40,082 nt of DNA from JAHIVB01 sp964574705 (GCA_964574705.1 CAZNOO010000016.1:1-40082); one strand, 5' to 3'; counted from the stretch's first letter, positions 32,632 through 40,082 are shown. Made by a program: numbers and translations. The notes: generated from the letters alone by a model not told the origin.

Positions 32632-35562
32632 ATGAAATTGTTCGTTCGAAAAAATGTACTTTTTGCATTAATGTTCATGTCACTATTTCTCTTACTGGCT
32701 TGCACTTCTTTAAATACTACATCAACAACTCAATCAACCTCTTCGACTTCAGGATCTGACACTACATTGACTTCATCAACCTCGACTTCGTCGACGACAA
32801 CTTCGAACTTGACTTCAACGACGGCTTCAACAACAACTCTTTCGACTGGAGCACAACAAGAATCTATCGAAAACTTGGATTCCTTGGTTCTTTCCATCGA
32901 TCGACTGGAAACAGTTGATGTCAATGTTGATTTTGACAGCATCTTCAGTGAAACCAGCCAAGAAATAATCAATCTTAGTTTTCCAAGACGATATTTTCCT
33001 GGAATTGATACCGAAAGAATTATTTCTTCAGGAAATGAGGATATAACTTATGATCCAGATGATTACATTCATCATACCTATTGGCCAGAACCAATGTATC
33101 ATAAGGACTTATACGTCGAACCGACTTTAGAAGGTGGAATGTATCAAATCAGCACACTTTTAAATTCATATAATAATACCGCTTTAAATAATTTATATTT
33201 GGTTGCTGACGGCGTCTTCTCACAAGCAAATGATGAAGTAGACTGGGCAGTAGACCATATCAGTGTAATGAATACATGGATAGAAACAGTCGATATGGGG
33301 AAATTCTTGCTCGACTATGACTCCGTAAACGATGTCGTAAACCTTTATCATGTATGGTATCTTGACGATGTTGGACTTACTTCTTTGAATAAAATTTCCG
33401 TTTATTACAATGATTCAGGAGAAGAAGTCATTGAAAAATGGATAAATGAATTTTACAGCAAAGGGGATTATCCTGGAGCGATTGGATACTTCAACACGAT
33501 TGGTTCAAGAGACTTTAATTTTTATAATGTTTGGTTGAATAGTCAATCTGAACTATCCGATATGCATATGTTTAGGGGAATCAACCAGACTGAAAATGGA
33601 AACTATGAGTATTACGATAATGATTATTCTGTTGTATCTGGGGATTTTGGTTGGTATACAATCATCAGATTTTTGGACCCTTCTACTGGAAATATCACAA
33701 ACTATAGAGATATGATGGATACCTATTGCCCAACCGGTGACTCCAATGTGATTACATGGACACCAAGATGGGACGGATATCAAGCAAGCGTTTATCTTCC
33801 CGCTTTCTCAGGTGTTGAAGATATTCTAGTTGAAGAAGGCGGAATGATTGCTCAAAATCAAGATAGTCCAGACACGCAAGCTTTTTTACAAAGTCAAGGA
33901 ATTGGACTCATGCCTGACCAATACATTTATAATAACGATGGAACTGAGTGGATTACTGGAATCAAGACTTCGTTAGGAGGTTTCCTGTCTACCGACGAAA
34001 TATGGAACGACTCCGTCCAAATGAATGGTGTTCGTTTGAGAATAGCATCGGAAGGTGAAAAAGCTTATTCTAATTACTATAAGTATCTAGGAATTATGGA
34101 TTTGTTCATTGAAGCTGACTCGATTGAGGAAGCCAGTCAGCAAATCACGGCTTATTTAGCACATATTGGCCTCACATACAAATATGGAGATTCTTCTGAT
34201 TTATTCAATGAATATAGTGATTTCTATGATAATTTTGATGAAATTGCAAACAATGTAAATACCACAAATGCAATTATGAAGAACCCGTATCATCTTTATG
34301 AATCCCTAGAAGACTATGCAGAAAATACAAATTTTATCTACAATTACGTTGATATTCGTCAAAGTATGCTTCAAATGCTCGACGATATCGATTCAATTAG
34401 TTTTCAAGACATGCCCCCAATGTACGACATCACGAGTGTAAACTTATTAAATGTATCTGACATGGTTTCTGGTGAACTGGTACTTAATGGAAATCAGTTG
34501 GATTCTTCTCAATTAGATGTGACGGTTCCACAGTCACCTCTACTGAGAACTGATAAAGAATATTCGGTTTATTACGCCTTTTCAATTGGAAACAAGCTCT
34601 TTCATATTGGGGCAGAGACTACTAAAACCTATGCTGCATCAGCACTTCATTTTTCTGAAGGACTGACAATTGAACTTCCGAATGATTTACCAGATGGTGA
34701 GTATGCACTGATGTTATTCATTGCGAAAGACAATGATCCTGGGACAGTTCGAATTAGCAATGCAATTGAAGCTCCTTTTGCCTCTTTCGATCCGATTCAG
34801 TTAGAATATGATAATCCTGAAACCGGACTTCGAGCAGTGATGCAACTGGTATTTCAAGATGGGCATGCCTATATGAATGTTTTCCATGAAGACATCCAGC
34901 CTCCTGTCATAATGGTAGAAGGACATCAAGCACCTTATTCAGGGACTGTTTCAGTTTCTGCCCCCGTTTATATCTTAGGTACTATAACGGTCGCTGACTT
35001 TCTGAATGATATGATTACTGTCATTGATAATTTTGATTCCAGCATTGAAGTCAGTTACCTGAACTTGACTCACAATAGTTTGGCTATACTTTCAGAAATG
35101 GATTTGATGGAAAGTGGACTGTATGTGTTGACTGTTCAAGACTCGACGGGCAATATCACTGAAATCACATTTGAAAACATCATTGTTCAATTCCAAGTTG
35201 TGTTCATGTATTCGGATGGCACGGTGATTTTGACTCAATTTATCAACATGGGAGAAGATGCTACACCACCAGAAGTAACGGTTGATACAGGATATTATCT
35301 CTCTGGGTGGACAGAAGATTACACGAACATTTCCAATCATCTTGATGTTCACGCAATGATTGTTGCGAACCTTCATACCATTACCTATATGGTTGATGAT
35401 GTACTATATCAGCTGGTTGAAAATGTCGAGTATGGATCAGAAATCGTCAAGATTGCAGATCCAGTCAATGAAGGATATGTCTTTAGCGGTTGGAGCATTG
35501 CTCCCACTACAATGCCTGATGAAGACATTATTATCATCGGTACATTTACACCTGCACCTTAG
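32632..35562 (+). CDS. Large surface lipoprotein with C-terminal InlB-type repeats
   Basis: 976 residues; AGGAGG before the ATG. The signal peptide ends in the lipobox LLAC (Cys24). A Ser/Thr-only linker follows (~27-75), a typical spacer of exposed lipoproteins. I do not recognise the central ~650 residues; they are rich in Tyr, Asp and Asn, with WPEPMYHKDLYVEP, and several Trp-containing segments (NVWLNSQSELSDMHMF, ITWTPRWDGYQ). The C-terminal ~130 residues have two copies of an InlB B-repeat/Flg_new-like module, with the pattern hydrophobic-x-Y-x-SGWT and EGYVFSGWS. The gene is alone between its own promoter and terminator. It could be a surface adhesin or a polymer-binding protein. No catalytic motif is seen. 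Confidence 0.72.
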   Translation: MKLFVRKNVLFALMFMSLFLLLACTSLNTTSTTQSTSSTSGSDTTLTSSTSTSSTTTSNLTSTTASTTTLSTGAQQESIENLDSLVLSIDRLETVDVNVDFDSIFSETSQEIINLSFPRRYFPGIDTERIISSGNEDITYDPDDYIHHTYWPEPMYHKDLYVEPTLEGGMYQISTLLNSYNNTALNNLYLVADGVFSQANDEVDWAVDHISVMNTWIETVDMGKFLLDYDSVNDVVNLYHVWYLDDVGLTSLNKISVYYNDSGEEVIEKWINEFYSKGDYPGAIGYFNTIGSRDFNFYNVWLNSQSELSDMHMFRGINQTENGNYEYYDNDYSVVSGDFGWYTIIRFLDPSTGNITNYRDMMDTYCPTGDSNVITWTPRWDGYQASVYLPAFSGVEDILVEEGGMIAQNQDSPDTQAFLQSQGIGLMPDQYIYNNDGTEWITGIKTSLGGFLSTDEIWNDSVQMNGVRLRIASEGEKAYSNYYKYLGIMDLFIEADSIEEASQQITAYLAHIGLTYKYGDSSDLFNEYSDFYDNFDEIANNVNTTNAIMKNPYHLYESLEDYAENTNFIYNYVDIRQSMLQMLDDIDSISFQDMPPMYDITSVNLLNVSDMVSGELVLNGNQLDSSQLDVTVPQSPLLRTDKEYSVYYAFSIGNKLFHIGAETTKTYAASALHFSEGLTIELPNDLPDGEYALMLFIAKDNDPGTVRISNAIEAPFASFDPIQLEYDNPETGLRAVMQLVFQDGHAYMNVFHEDIQPPVIMVEGHQAPYSGTVSVSAPVYILGTITVADFLNDMITVIDNFDSSIEVSYLNLTHNSLAILSEMDLMESGLYVLTVQDSTGNITEITFENIIVQFQVVFMYSDGTVILTQFINMGEDATPPEVTVDTGYYLSGWTEDYTNISNHLDVHAMIVANLHTITYMVDDVLYQLVENVEYGSEIVKIADPVNEGYVFSGWSIAPTTMPDEDIIIIGTFTPAP

Positions 35563-35571
35563 GATTTCATG

Positions 35572-35599
35572 AAGAGGCTCACAGCGAGCCTCTTTTTTC
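35572..35599 (+). terminator. Terminator of the large lipoprotein gene
   Basis: AAGAGGCTC/GAGCCTCTT with a 5-nt loop and a T run. Confidence 0.85.
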
Positions 35600-35613
35600 T
35601 GCATTCAATTCAC

Positions 35614-35642
35614 TTGAAAACATCACAAAAGCAGACTATAAT
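35614..35642 (+). promoter_or_regulatory. Promoter of the rhomboid gene
   Basis: TTGAAA (35614-35619), 17-bp spacer, TATAAT (35637-35642). The start codon follows 24 bases later. Confidence 0.75.
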
Positions 35643-35666
35643 AGATAACAGAAAGCGAGGATTACC

Positions 35667-36338
35667 ATGAATCAAAAGCCTTTTTTTGAGACCGTTTGGG
35701 ACTATGCAAAGAAATATCCTGTGACTTCCGTCATTATATTATTGAATCTATTGATGTTGCTGGTTACGTTATTTACCGGGGGTTTTTTAAATGCAAATCT
35801 CTATCGCCTCGGTGCACTTGTACCTGTAAGCATTACAGGGACACCAGAATTTTTAAGAATCATTTCTGGAATGTTTCTTCATGGAAGCATATTTCATTTT
35901 TTAAGTAATATGTTTGTACTCTATATTTTAGGAACTGCGATTGAAAAGTCCCTTGGACCGACTCGTTTTTTTCTTCTGTATATGCTCTCAGGCATTGGCT
36001 CAGGTCTTGCCGTAATGTATTTTTCTAATAGCATGACTGTGGGCGCTAGCGGCGCCATTTGGGGTATCATTGGAGCACTGTTGATCATCACTTTTGTCAG
36101 GCCTCATTGGTTTACACCTAGAAGTGTTCAATCGATCAGGTCGCTGATGATTTTGAATCTTGTCATTACTTTTCTGATTCCAAACGTCAGTATCGCCGGA
36201 CATATCGGTGGGTTAGTAACTGGTGCTTTGTTGATTTTATTGCTTCTCCCGAAAAAACCATATTTTCTCAGAAATGTGAGAGAGTACTATAATGGCCATG
36301 AAGTCGTGGGCGATGGAGACGCTGAAATTGTGTCTTAA
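35667..36338 (+). CDS. Rhomboid family intramembrane serine protease
   Basis: 223 residues, six membrane helices. The catalytic dyad is present: GASGAIWG with Ser128 and AGHIGG with His179. The oxyanion-type motif HFLSNM (H77, N81) precedes them. Rhomboids cut single-pass membrane proteins within or near the membrane. The natural substrate here is unknown. The C-terminal ~25 residues after the last helix are cytoplasmic. The gene is monocistronic with strong promoter and terminator. Confidence 0.93.
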   Translation: MNQKPFFETVWDYAKKYPVTSVIILLNLLMLLVTLFTGGFLNANLYRLGALVPVSITGTPEFLRIISGMFLHGSIFHFLSNMFVLYILGTAIEKSLGPTRFFLLYMLSGIGSGLAVMYFSNSMTVGASGAIWGIIGALLIITFVRPHWFTPRSVQSIRSLMILNLVITFLIPNVSIAGHIGGLVTGALLILLLLPKKPYFLRNVREYYNGHEVVGDGDAEIVS

Positions 36339-36351
36339 AGAATTAAATTTG

Positions 36352-36378
36352 AAAGGACAATTTGGTTGTCCTTTTTTT
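36352..36378 (+). terminator. Terminator of the rhomboid gene
   Basis: AAAGGACAA pairs with TTGTCCTTT (5-nt loop), followed by T residues. Confidence 0.8.
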
Positions 36379-36461
36379 ATCTCAAAATTCAAAAACAACG
36401 AAAAAATCCTTTTAAGTGCCTTACTCTATGAAATATGAAGTGAAAATGCTAAAATAGTATT

Positions 36462-36469
36462 GATATAAT
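36462..36469 (+). promoter_or_regulatory. Extended -10 promoter of gnd
   Basis: TGATATAAT spans 36461-36469, with the hexamer TATAAT at 36464-36469 and a weak -35 GTGAAA 18 bp upstream. Confidence 0.5.
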
Positions 36470-36494
36470 TTTAGCTCGTTAATGGAGGTAAATG

Positions 36495-37943
36495 ATGAAA
36501 AAATCAGATATTGGCATGATTGGTCTTGCCGTCATGGGTGAAAATTTAGTTTTAAACTTCGAATCGAAGGGATTCAGGGTTTCAGCTTATGATATTAGAA
36601 GTGATGCCGTCTCTCATTTTGAAAAGGGAAGAGCAAACGGCAAAAATATTTTTTGTGCAACTTCACTTCAAGAATTGGTTTCTTCTTTATCCAAACCCAG
36701 AAAAGTAATGATGATGATTCGGGCAGGAAACCCTGTAGATCAAGTCATTGAAAGTTTACTTCCTCTTCTAGAAAAGGGAGACGTCATCATCGATGGTGGA
36801 AACTCCCATTACCCAGACACCTTAAGAAGAATGTTACAAGTCGAACGCGAGGGACTCTATTTCATTGGAACCGGCGTTTCAGGCGGAGAAGAAGGCGCAT
36901 TGAATGGTCCTTCCATTATGCCCGGTGGTTCGGTAAAGGCATGGCCCATCGTCAAACCAGTCTTGCAAGCCATTTCCGCAAAAGTGGAGGGCGTGGCTTG
37001 CTGCGACTGGGTCGGTTCCGGTGGCGCGGGTCATTTTGTGAAAATGGTTCATAATGGGATTGAGTACGGCGATATTCAAATCATTTCAGAATCGTATCAC
37101 TTAATGAGAGATTTGCTTCAATTAAAAGCGAAAGAACTTCATCAAGTGTACGCTTCTTGGAACGAAACGGAGTTAAATAGTTACCTGATTGAAATCACTG
37201 CAGAGATTTTCTCATATACCGACAAAGACGGAAGTCCTTTGATTGATAAGATTCAAGACACCGCGGGACAAAAAGGGACAGGAAAATGGACGGCTTCCAC
37301 AGCGTTAGATGAGGGTGTCCCTCTCACGCTGATAGCGGAGTCTGTATTTGCACGGTTCCTCTCATCCATGAAAGATGAACGTGTTCTCGCGGCAAATACC
37401 TTTAAAAAAGAGAAACCACATTTTAAAGGAAATAAAATGGACTTCTTGGAAGACATTAGAAAAGCTTTGTATGCGTCTAAGATTATTTCATATGCACAAG
37501 GATATGACTTAATGCGTTCTGCAGCACTGAACTATCAATGGGACTTAAATTATGGTGGAATCGCTCTGATGTGGAGAGGCGGATGCATCATTCGCTCTTC
37601 TTTCCTAGGAAAGATAAAAGAAGCATATGAATTGAATCCCAATCTTGGAAATTTGTTGCTGGATCCATATTTTAAAGAAAAAATCGAAAGCTTGCTTCCA
37701 AGTTTACGAAGAGTGATTTCTATCGGAGTCCTGAATGGAATTCCATTGCCTTCGATGAGTGCAGCAATGTCCTATTTTGATGGATATACAACTGAGAGAC
37801 TACCAGCAAATTTACTTCAAGCTCAGAGGGATTTCTTTGGTGCACACACGTATGAAAGAATCGATGAACCCCGGGGGAAATTCTTCCATACGAATTGGAC
37901 AGGAAAAGGTGGAGACACTTCTTCAACAACATATAACGGGTAA
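36495..37943 (+). CDS. gnd: 6-phosphogluconate dehydrogenase, decarboxylating
   Basis: 482 residues, the usual length of the long (homodimeric) form. It oxidises 6-phosphogluconate to ribulose 5-phosphate with NAD(P)+ and releases CO2. Motifs: dinucleotide loop IGLAVMGENLVLN, substrate loop GVSGGEEGALNGPSIMPGG, catalytic HFVKMVHNGIEYGDIQ, and DTAGQKGTGKWTASTALDEGVP. Two ATGs stand in tandem; GGAGG is 6 bases before the second (36495), which is chosen. No glucose-6-phosphate dehydrogenase gene is adjacent. No U-tract terminator follows, so some transcripts may run on into the small RNA region. Confidence 0.95.
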   Translation: MKKSDIGMIGLAVMGENLVLNFESKGFRVSAYDIRSDAVSHFEKGRANGKNIFCATSLQELVSSLSKPRKVMMMIRAGNPVDQVIESLLPLLEKGDVIIDGGNSHYPDTLRRMLQVEREGLYFIGTGVSGGEEGALNGPSIMPGGSVKAWPIVKPVLQAISAKVEGVACCDWVGSGGAGHFVKMVHNGIEYGDIQIISESYHLMRDLLQLKAKELHQVYASWNETELNSYLIEITAEIFSYTDKDGSPLIDKIQDTAGQKGTGKWTASTALDEGVPLTLIAESVFARFLSSMKDERVLAANTFKKEKPHFKGNKMDFLEDIRKALYASKIISYAQGYDLMRSAALNYQWDLNYGGIALMWRGGCIIRSSFLGKIKEAYELNPNLGNLLLDPYFKEKIESLLPSLRRVISIGVLNGIPLPSMSAAMSYFDGYTTERLPANLLQAQRDFFGAHTYERIDEPRGKFFHTNWTGKGGDTSSTTYNG

Positions 37944-37960
37944 CATCCTTATAAAGGATG
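37944..37960 (+). other. Hairpin directly after the gnd stop codon
   Basis: CATCCTT-ATA-AAGGATG forms a perfect 7-bp stem that begins at the first base after the stop. It is followed by A, not T, so it is not an intrinsic terminator on this strand. It may protect the 3' end of the transcript. Confidence 0.4.
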
Positions 37961-37991
37961 AAAAAAAAGATATTTATTTTCGGTGTAGGGC

Positions 37992-38020
37992 TTTCATTCT
38001 TGAATTTATAAGTATATAAT
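37992..38020 (+). promoter_or_regulatory. Promoter of the candidate small RNA
   Basis: TTTCAT (37992-37997), 17-bp spacer, perfect TATAAT (38015-38020). The expected start, seven bases after the -10, is G38027, the first base of the long terminal helix. Confidence 0.55.
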
Positions 38021-38026
38021 GAAGTT

Positions 38027-38246
38027 GTATTCCCCGTATATATGATTTTAGTGTTCCGCTAATTTGCAAAGTATTGGGTTAATAGTACCGTATCTTTATG
38101 AAACAAGAAGTATGATTTTAGAAATTGGAAAAAGTATTTGATTTAGCAATTTGCCATATTCAGTAAGTTATAGCTTGTGTTTTTATATATGGGGAATACC
38201 TATCATTCAAATCAAACCCGTTCATTTTGAATGGGTTTTTTCTTTG
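38027..38246 (+). ncRNA. Candidate structured small RNA, possibly 6S-like
   Basis: No protein frame explains the gap from 37944 to 38330. The bases 38027-38042 (GTATTCCCCGTATATA) pair with 38184-38199 (TATATATGGGGAATAC) as a 16-bp end-to-end helix with one G-U pair. A terminator hairpin follows within 15 bases. Inside the helix are about 140 nt, with a possible arm GCTAA/TTAGC (38058-38062, 38143-38147), a small hairpin 38071-38088, and an 11-nt direct repeat TATGATTTTAG (38041, 38111). A rod-like RNA of ~175 nt closed by pairing of its two ends is the form of 6S RNA, which binds the RNA polymerase housekeeping holoenzyme. No sequence-level match to a known 6S was established, and I could not prove the central bubble by eye. 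SRP RNA, tmRNA and RNase P lack support. Confidence 0.55.
38214..38246 (+). terminator. Terminator of the candidate small RNA
   Basis: An 11-bp stem AAACCCGTTCA/TGAATGGGTTT (one G-U pair, 3-nt loop) is followed by more T residues. An upstream segment CATTCAAA (38204-38211) could pair alternatively with TTTGAATG (38226-38233). Confidence 0.8.
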
Positions 38247-38284
38247 GTTCGTCATTGGGTAAATTGTTAAATTTCTTTAGGTTG

Positions 38285-38313
38285 TTGAATATCGAAAACA
38301 GTTTGGGTATAAT
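38285..38313 (+). promoter_or_regulatory. Promoter of the small membrane protein gene
   Basis: TTGAAT (38285-38290), 17-bp spacer, TATAAT (38308-38313). The ribosome site GAGGTGA begins 6 bases later, so the leader is very short. Confidence 0.7.
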
Positions 38314-38330
38314 AAATTGAGGTGATAGAA

Positions 38331-38690
38331 TTGAAAAAGAGAAATGTTTGGCTACTGATTAATTCCTTGCTTGTCACGGCATACATTATATTGGCTTTTC
38401 AAATCAATGTTAAATTGATGGAAAGTTATGAGGCTGACTTAATTATTGCAGTTGTAATCTTTATACCGTTATTGATTGTCCATGTTGGCGTTTTGGCATT
38501 GGGAGGTCTGTTTCAATGGATCGGTTTTTTCAAATCGTCTAAAGGAATGATTATCTTTTCAAGCGTCGTCATGCTGATTGGATCGCTGATTCTTTACTGG
38601 TCGCTTTTTTGGATGGTTCCGTTTGTCATTTCAAATTTATTATCTGTGTTTATGAAACAAAAAGAGAACCCCGAAGAAGAAATGAAATAA
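38331..38690 (+). CDS. Small membrane protein, unknown function
   Basis: 119 residues from the TTG at 38331, five bases after GAGGTGA; a GTG at 38322 lies inside that site. Three hydrophobic helices (~6-25, ~36-60, ~70-100) with a basic N-terminus (KKRN) and an acidic end (ENPEEEMK). I recognise no family motif. Promoter and terminator flank it closely, so it is a real single-gene unit despite its short length. Confidence 0.65.
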   Translation: MKKRNVWLLINSLLVTAYIILAFQINVKLMESYEADLIIAVVIFIPLLIVHVGVLALGGLFQWIGFFKSSKGMIIFSSVVMLIGSLILYWSLFWMVPFVISNLLSVFMKQKENPEEEMK

Positions 38691-38756
38691 AGCAGTTTTG
38701 GAGTCTGTCATTTATTTGAAATTTAGACCGATACGCTTATAAATTATGATAAAAAA

Positions 38757-38791
38757 AAGGCTTCCTGGATTCAGGAAGTCTTGTTTTTTTT
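38757..38791. terminator. Bidirectional terminator between convergent genes
   Basis: AAGGCTTCCTG pairs with CAGGAAGTCTT (one G-U on the plus strand) across GATT, with T and A runs on either side. Read rightward it ends the small membrane protein gene; leftward it ends the cyclophilin gene, where one pair becomes A-C. Confidence 0.8.
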
Positions 38792-39374
38792 AGTTGCAGT
38801 TTGGTTCAGAGTACGTCATGCCTCTCAAGTCTACTGTAATTGATTTGATTGTAATGTCTTTTAATGGACGGTCATTGGTATCAGTAGCGACGGCGGCAAT
38901 CGCATCTAACGTATCGAACCCATCAATCATCATTCCAAAGGATGCATAAAGACCATTTAAGTGCGGGCTTTCTGCGTGAACGATGAAGAATTGAGAAGTG
39001 GCAGAATTTGGATCACTGGTTCTCGCCATTGAAATCACGCCTCTTACATGAGAGAGTTCGTTTGTAAATCCGTTACTGTTGAATTCTCCATTAATTTTGC
39101 AAGCAGATCCGCTGCCGGCACCGCCTTGAATCATGAAATCTTCAATGACTCTGTGAAAGAGGGTCCCATCGTAGTAGTTTTGCTCAATCAGTGAAATAAA
39201 ATTCCTGACAGTGTTTGGAGCGACATCGTAATATAGTTCAATAACGATGGGGTCGTAATTGTTGAATTTGATTGTGACAATCGGGTTGGTATCGTTCAAT
39301 GTAATCAGTTCCTTTCCGCAAGATGACAATGGGATGATTAACAAAGTCATCATGAGTAGTAATATTTTTTTCAT
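38790..39374 (-). CDS. Cyclophilin-type peptidyl-prolyl isomerase lipoprotein
   Basis: 194 residues. The ATG at 39374 is preceded by GGGAGGAGAGA; a further upstream frame has no such site. Lipoprotein signal MKKILLLMMTLLIIPLSSC, with lipidated Cys19. The cyclophilin domain (~30-190) has the hallmark FHRVIEDFMIQGG with catalytic Arg, SATSQFFIV, and LNGLYASFG. It catalyses cis-trans isomerisation of X-Pro bonds and, given the anchor, should help extracellular proteins fold on the outer membrane face. Monocistronic. Confidence 0.93.
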   Translation of the reverse strand: MKKILLLMMTLLIIPLSSCGKELITLNDTNPIVTIKFNNYDPIVIELYYDVAPNTVRNFISLIEQNYYDGTLFHRVIEDFMIQGGAGSGSACKINGEFNSNGFTNELSHVRGVISMARTSDPNSATSQFFIVHAESPHLNGLYASFGMMIDGFDTLDAIAAVATDTNDRPLKDITIKSITVDLRGMTYSEPNCN

Positions 39375-39402
39375 TGTCTCTCCTCCCTGTTCTTTTTTGT
39401 AG

Positions 39403-39431
39403 ATTATAACATAATTTCGTTGAAAATGAAA
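39403..39431 (-). promoter_or_regulatory. Promoter of the cyclophilin gene
   Basis: Minus strand TTTCAT (39431-39426), 17-bp spacer, TGTTATAAT extended -10 (hexamer 39408-39403). Confidence 0.55.
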
Positions 39432-39500
39432 CATCAAAAACTCAGGTTTAGAAAAACATTATTTTCAAAAAAGAGAATATAATGAATTTCTCTAAATATG

Positions 39501-39509
39501 TGATATACT
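39501..39509 (+). promoter_or_regulatory. Extended -10 promoter of the SemiSWEET pair
   Basis: TGATATACT with hexamer TATACT (39504-39509); a TATAAT at 39478-39483 is an alternative. No good -35 for either. Confidence 0.4.
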
Positions 39510-39543
39510 ATATTTTGGAAGTTGGATGAAGGAGTTGATTCTT

Positions 39544-39807
39544 ATGTGGGATATTGCTTCAGGCGTAGCGGCAGTTTTGACCACTTGTTCGTTTTTCCCT
39601 CAAGCATTAAAAGCTATCAAGGGCAATACAAAAAGCGTCTCACTATGGATGTTTATCATATTTACGATTGGCGTTATCGGCTGGGCGATATACGCGATTG
39701 CAAATCATCTGTTAGCTTTGGCATTGTCGAATGCAGTAGCGACAATTTTAGCGAGCATCATTCTTTTCTTTAAGATATCCAATGTTCGAAAAGGAATCGA
39801 CAAATGA
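39544..39807 (+). CDS. SemiSWEET-type sugar transporter, first copy
   Basis: 87 residues from the ATG at 39544, behind AAGGAG. Three transmembrane helices with the PQ-loop signature AAVLTTCSFFPQALKAIKG in the first. SVSLWMFIIFTIGVIGWAIYAI follows, a typical second helix. SemiSWEETs are half-size sugar transporters that work as dimers and usually move small mono- or disaccharides down their gradient. The substrate is unknown. The stop codon overlaps the next start (ATGA). Confidence 0.88.
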   Translation: MWDIASGVAAVLTTCSFFPQALKAIKGNTKSVSLWMFIIFTIGVIGWAIYAIANHLLALALSNAVATILASIILFFKISNVRKGIDK

Positions 39808-40082
39808 TGATTTGGCTGAGCTACGTGGCGGCTACACTCACCACCTTGTCTTTCCTACCCCAGGCCATCAAAACAATTCGGACGAGAGACACGTTAGATT
39901 TAAGTTTACTGACTTATTGTATGTTTGTCATAGGTACACTCACGTGGACCATTTACGGACTTGCAGTCCATGAAACTGCCTTGTTTATTGCTAATATTGT
40001 GACATCGCTGCTTGCAGGTGTCATCTTGACATTCAAAATCATCGATACTTTAAAAGAACGCAAACAAAAAAGCCAAAATTAA
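39804..40082 (+). CDS. SemiSWEET-type sugar transporter, second copy
   Basis: 92 residues, ending exactly at the window edge with TAA. PQ-loop signature AATLTTLSFLPQAIKTIRTRDT, then LSLLTYCMFVIGTLTWTIYGLAV. It is clearly a paralogue of the preceding protein, with which it overlaps by four bases. The coupling suggests a heterodimer that would mimic the two triple-helix halves of a full SWEET. It could instead form separate homodimers. Confidence 0.88.
   Translation: MMIWLSYVAATLTTLSFLPQAIKTIRTRDTLDLSLLTYCMFVIGTLTWTIYGLAVHETALFIANIVTSLLAGVILTFKIIDTLKERKQKSQN

Noticed and set aside
32707..32860. Frameshift or low-quality sequence in the Ser/Thr-rich stretch
   Set aside because: Only the annotated frame is a sensible lipoprotein linker and the frame stays open on both sides.
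37944..37960. Terminator of gnd
   Set aside because: The stem is perfect but is followed by A residues rather than T on the coding strand.
38027..38199. Possible miniature inverted-repeat transposon (16-bp inverted ends, ~173 bp)
   Set aside because: No target-site duplication flanks it, no second copy is in the window, and promoter and terminator placement fit a transcript whose ends pair.
1..40082. UGA read as tryptophan, as in many Mollicutes
   Set aside because: Several genes end at TGA in the expected place (PAP2, pilD, first SemiSWEET) and conserved Trp residues are TGG.
1..40082. tRNA, rRNA, CRISPR arrays, insertion sequences or prophage genes
   Set aside because: None was seen on reading the sequence by eye; no transposase or integrase motif appears in any open frame.

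Overview
The window is AT-rich DNA from a low-GC Gram-positive-type bacterium. Shine-Dalgarno sites are strong (AGGAGG, AAGGGG), promoters are sigma-A-like (TTGACA/TATAAT, often TGnTATAAT), lipoproteins have LxxC lipoboxes, and a type IV pilus locus has no secretin gene. TGA ends several genes and tryptophan is TGG, so the mycoplasma UGA-Trp code is not in use. The gene mix (GPH symporters, GH3 enzymes, PhnDCE, pilus genes, few biosynthetic genes) would fit a Bacillota/Mycoplasmatota lineage such as the Acholeplasma/Izemoplasma neighbourhood. That placement is inference; no rRNA or other marker gene is present.

Layout. 1-5.6 kb: a truncated lipoprotein, a GPH sugar symporter, an FMN-binding oxidoreductase with an apparent PCP_red-like tail, a DUF1003 membrane protein and a GAF-GGDEF diguanylate cyclase. 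5.7-6.8 kb: ketopantoate reductase. 6.9-13.6 kb: a tight operon of PAP2 phosphatase, a membrane-anchored GH3 enzyme with permuted domain order, a soluble canonical GH3 and a GtrA-like protein, behind a consensus promoter with a cre-like operator. 13.6-17.2 kb: a TetR regulator, then two overlapping flavoprotein oxidoreductases.

17.2-28.7 kb: a type IV pilus locus built divergently from about 24.9 kb. Leftward run a VanW-like protein, pilB, pilC, a major pilin, pilD, pilM, pilN and pilO. Rightward run two small prepilin-like proteins and a large prepilin-like protein with a duplicated beta-rich domain, followed by a methyltransferase. A perfect 13-bp palindrome lies between the two arms. Together these supply an assembly ATPase, platform, peptidase, alignment complex and pilins; no PilT retraction ATPase or secretin is in the window.

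28.7-32.3 kb: a phosphonate-type ABC importer (phnD, phnC and two phnE) with a strong terminator between phnD and phnC. 32.6-40.1 kb: a 976-residue lipoprotein with InlB-type repeats, a rhomboid protease, 6-phosphogluconate dehydrogenase, a candidate structured small RNA (closed by a 16-bp end-to-end helix, possibly 6S-like), a small membrane protein, a cyclophilin lipoprotein and two overlapping SemiSWEET genes.

The most notable items are the unannotated structured RNA at about 38.03-38.25 kb, the secretin-less pilus locus with its duplicated minor pilin and VanW-like member, the permuted/canonical GH3 pair, the flavin reductase/PCP_red fusion and the translationally coupled SemiSWEET pair.
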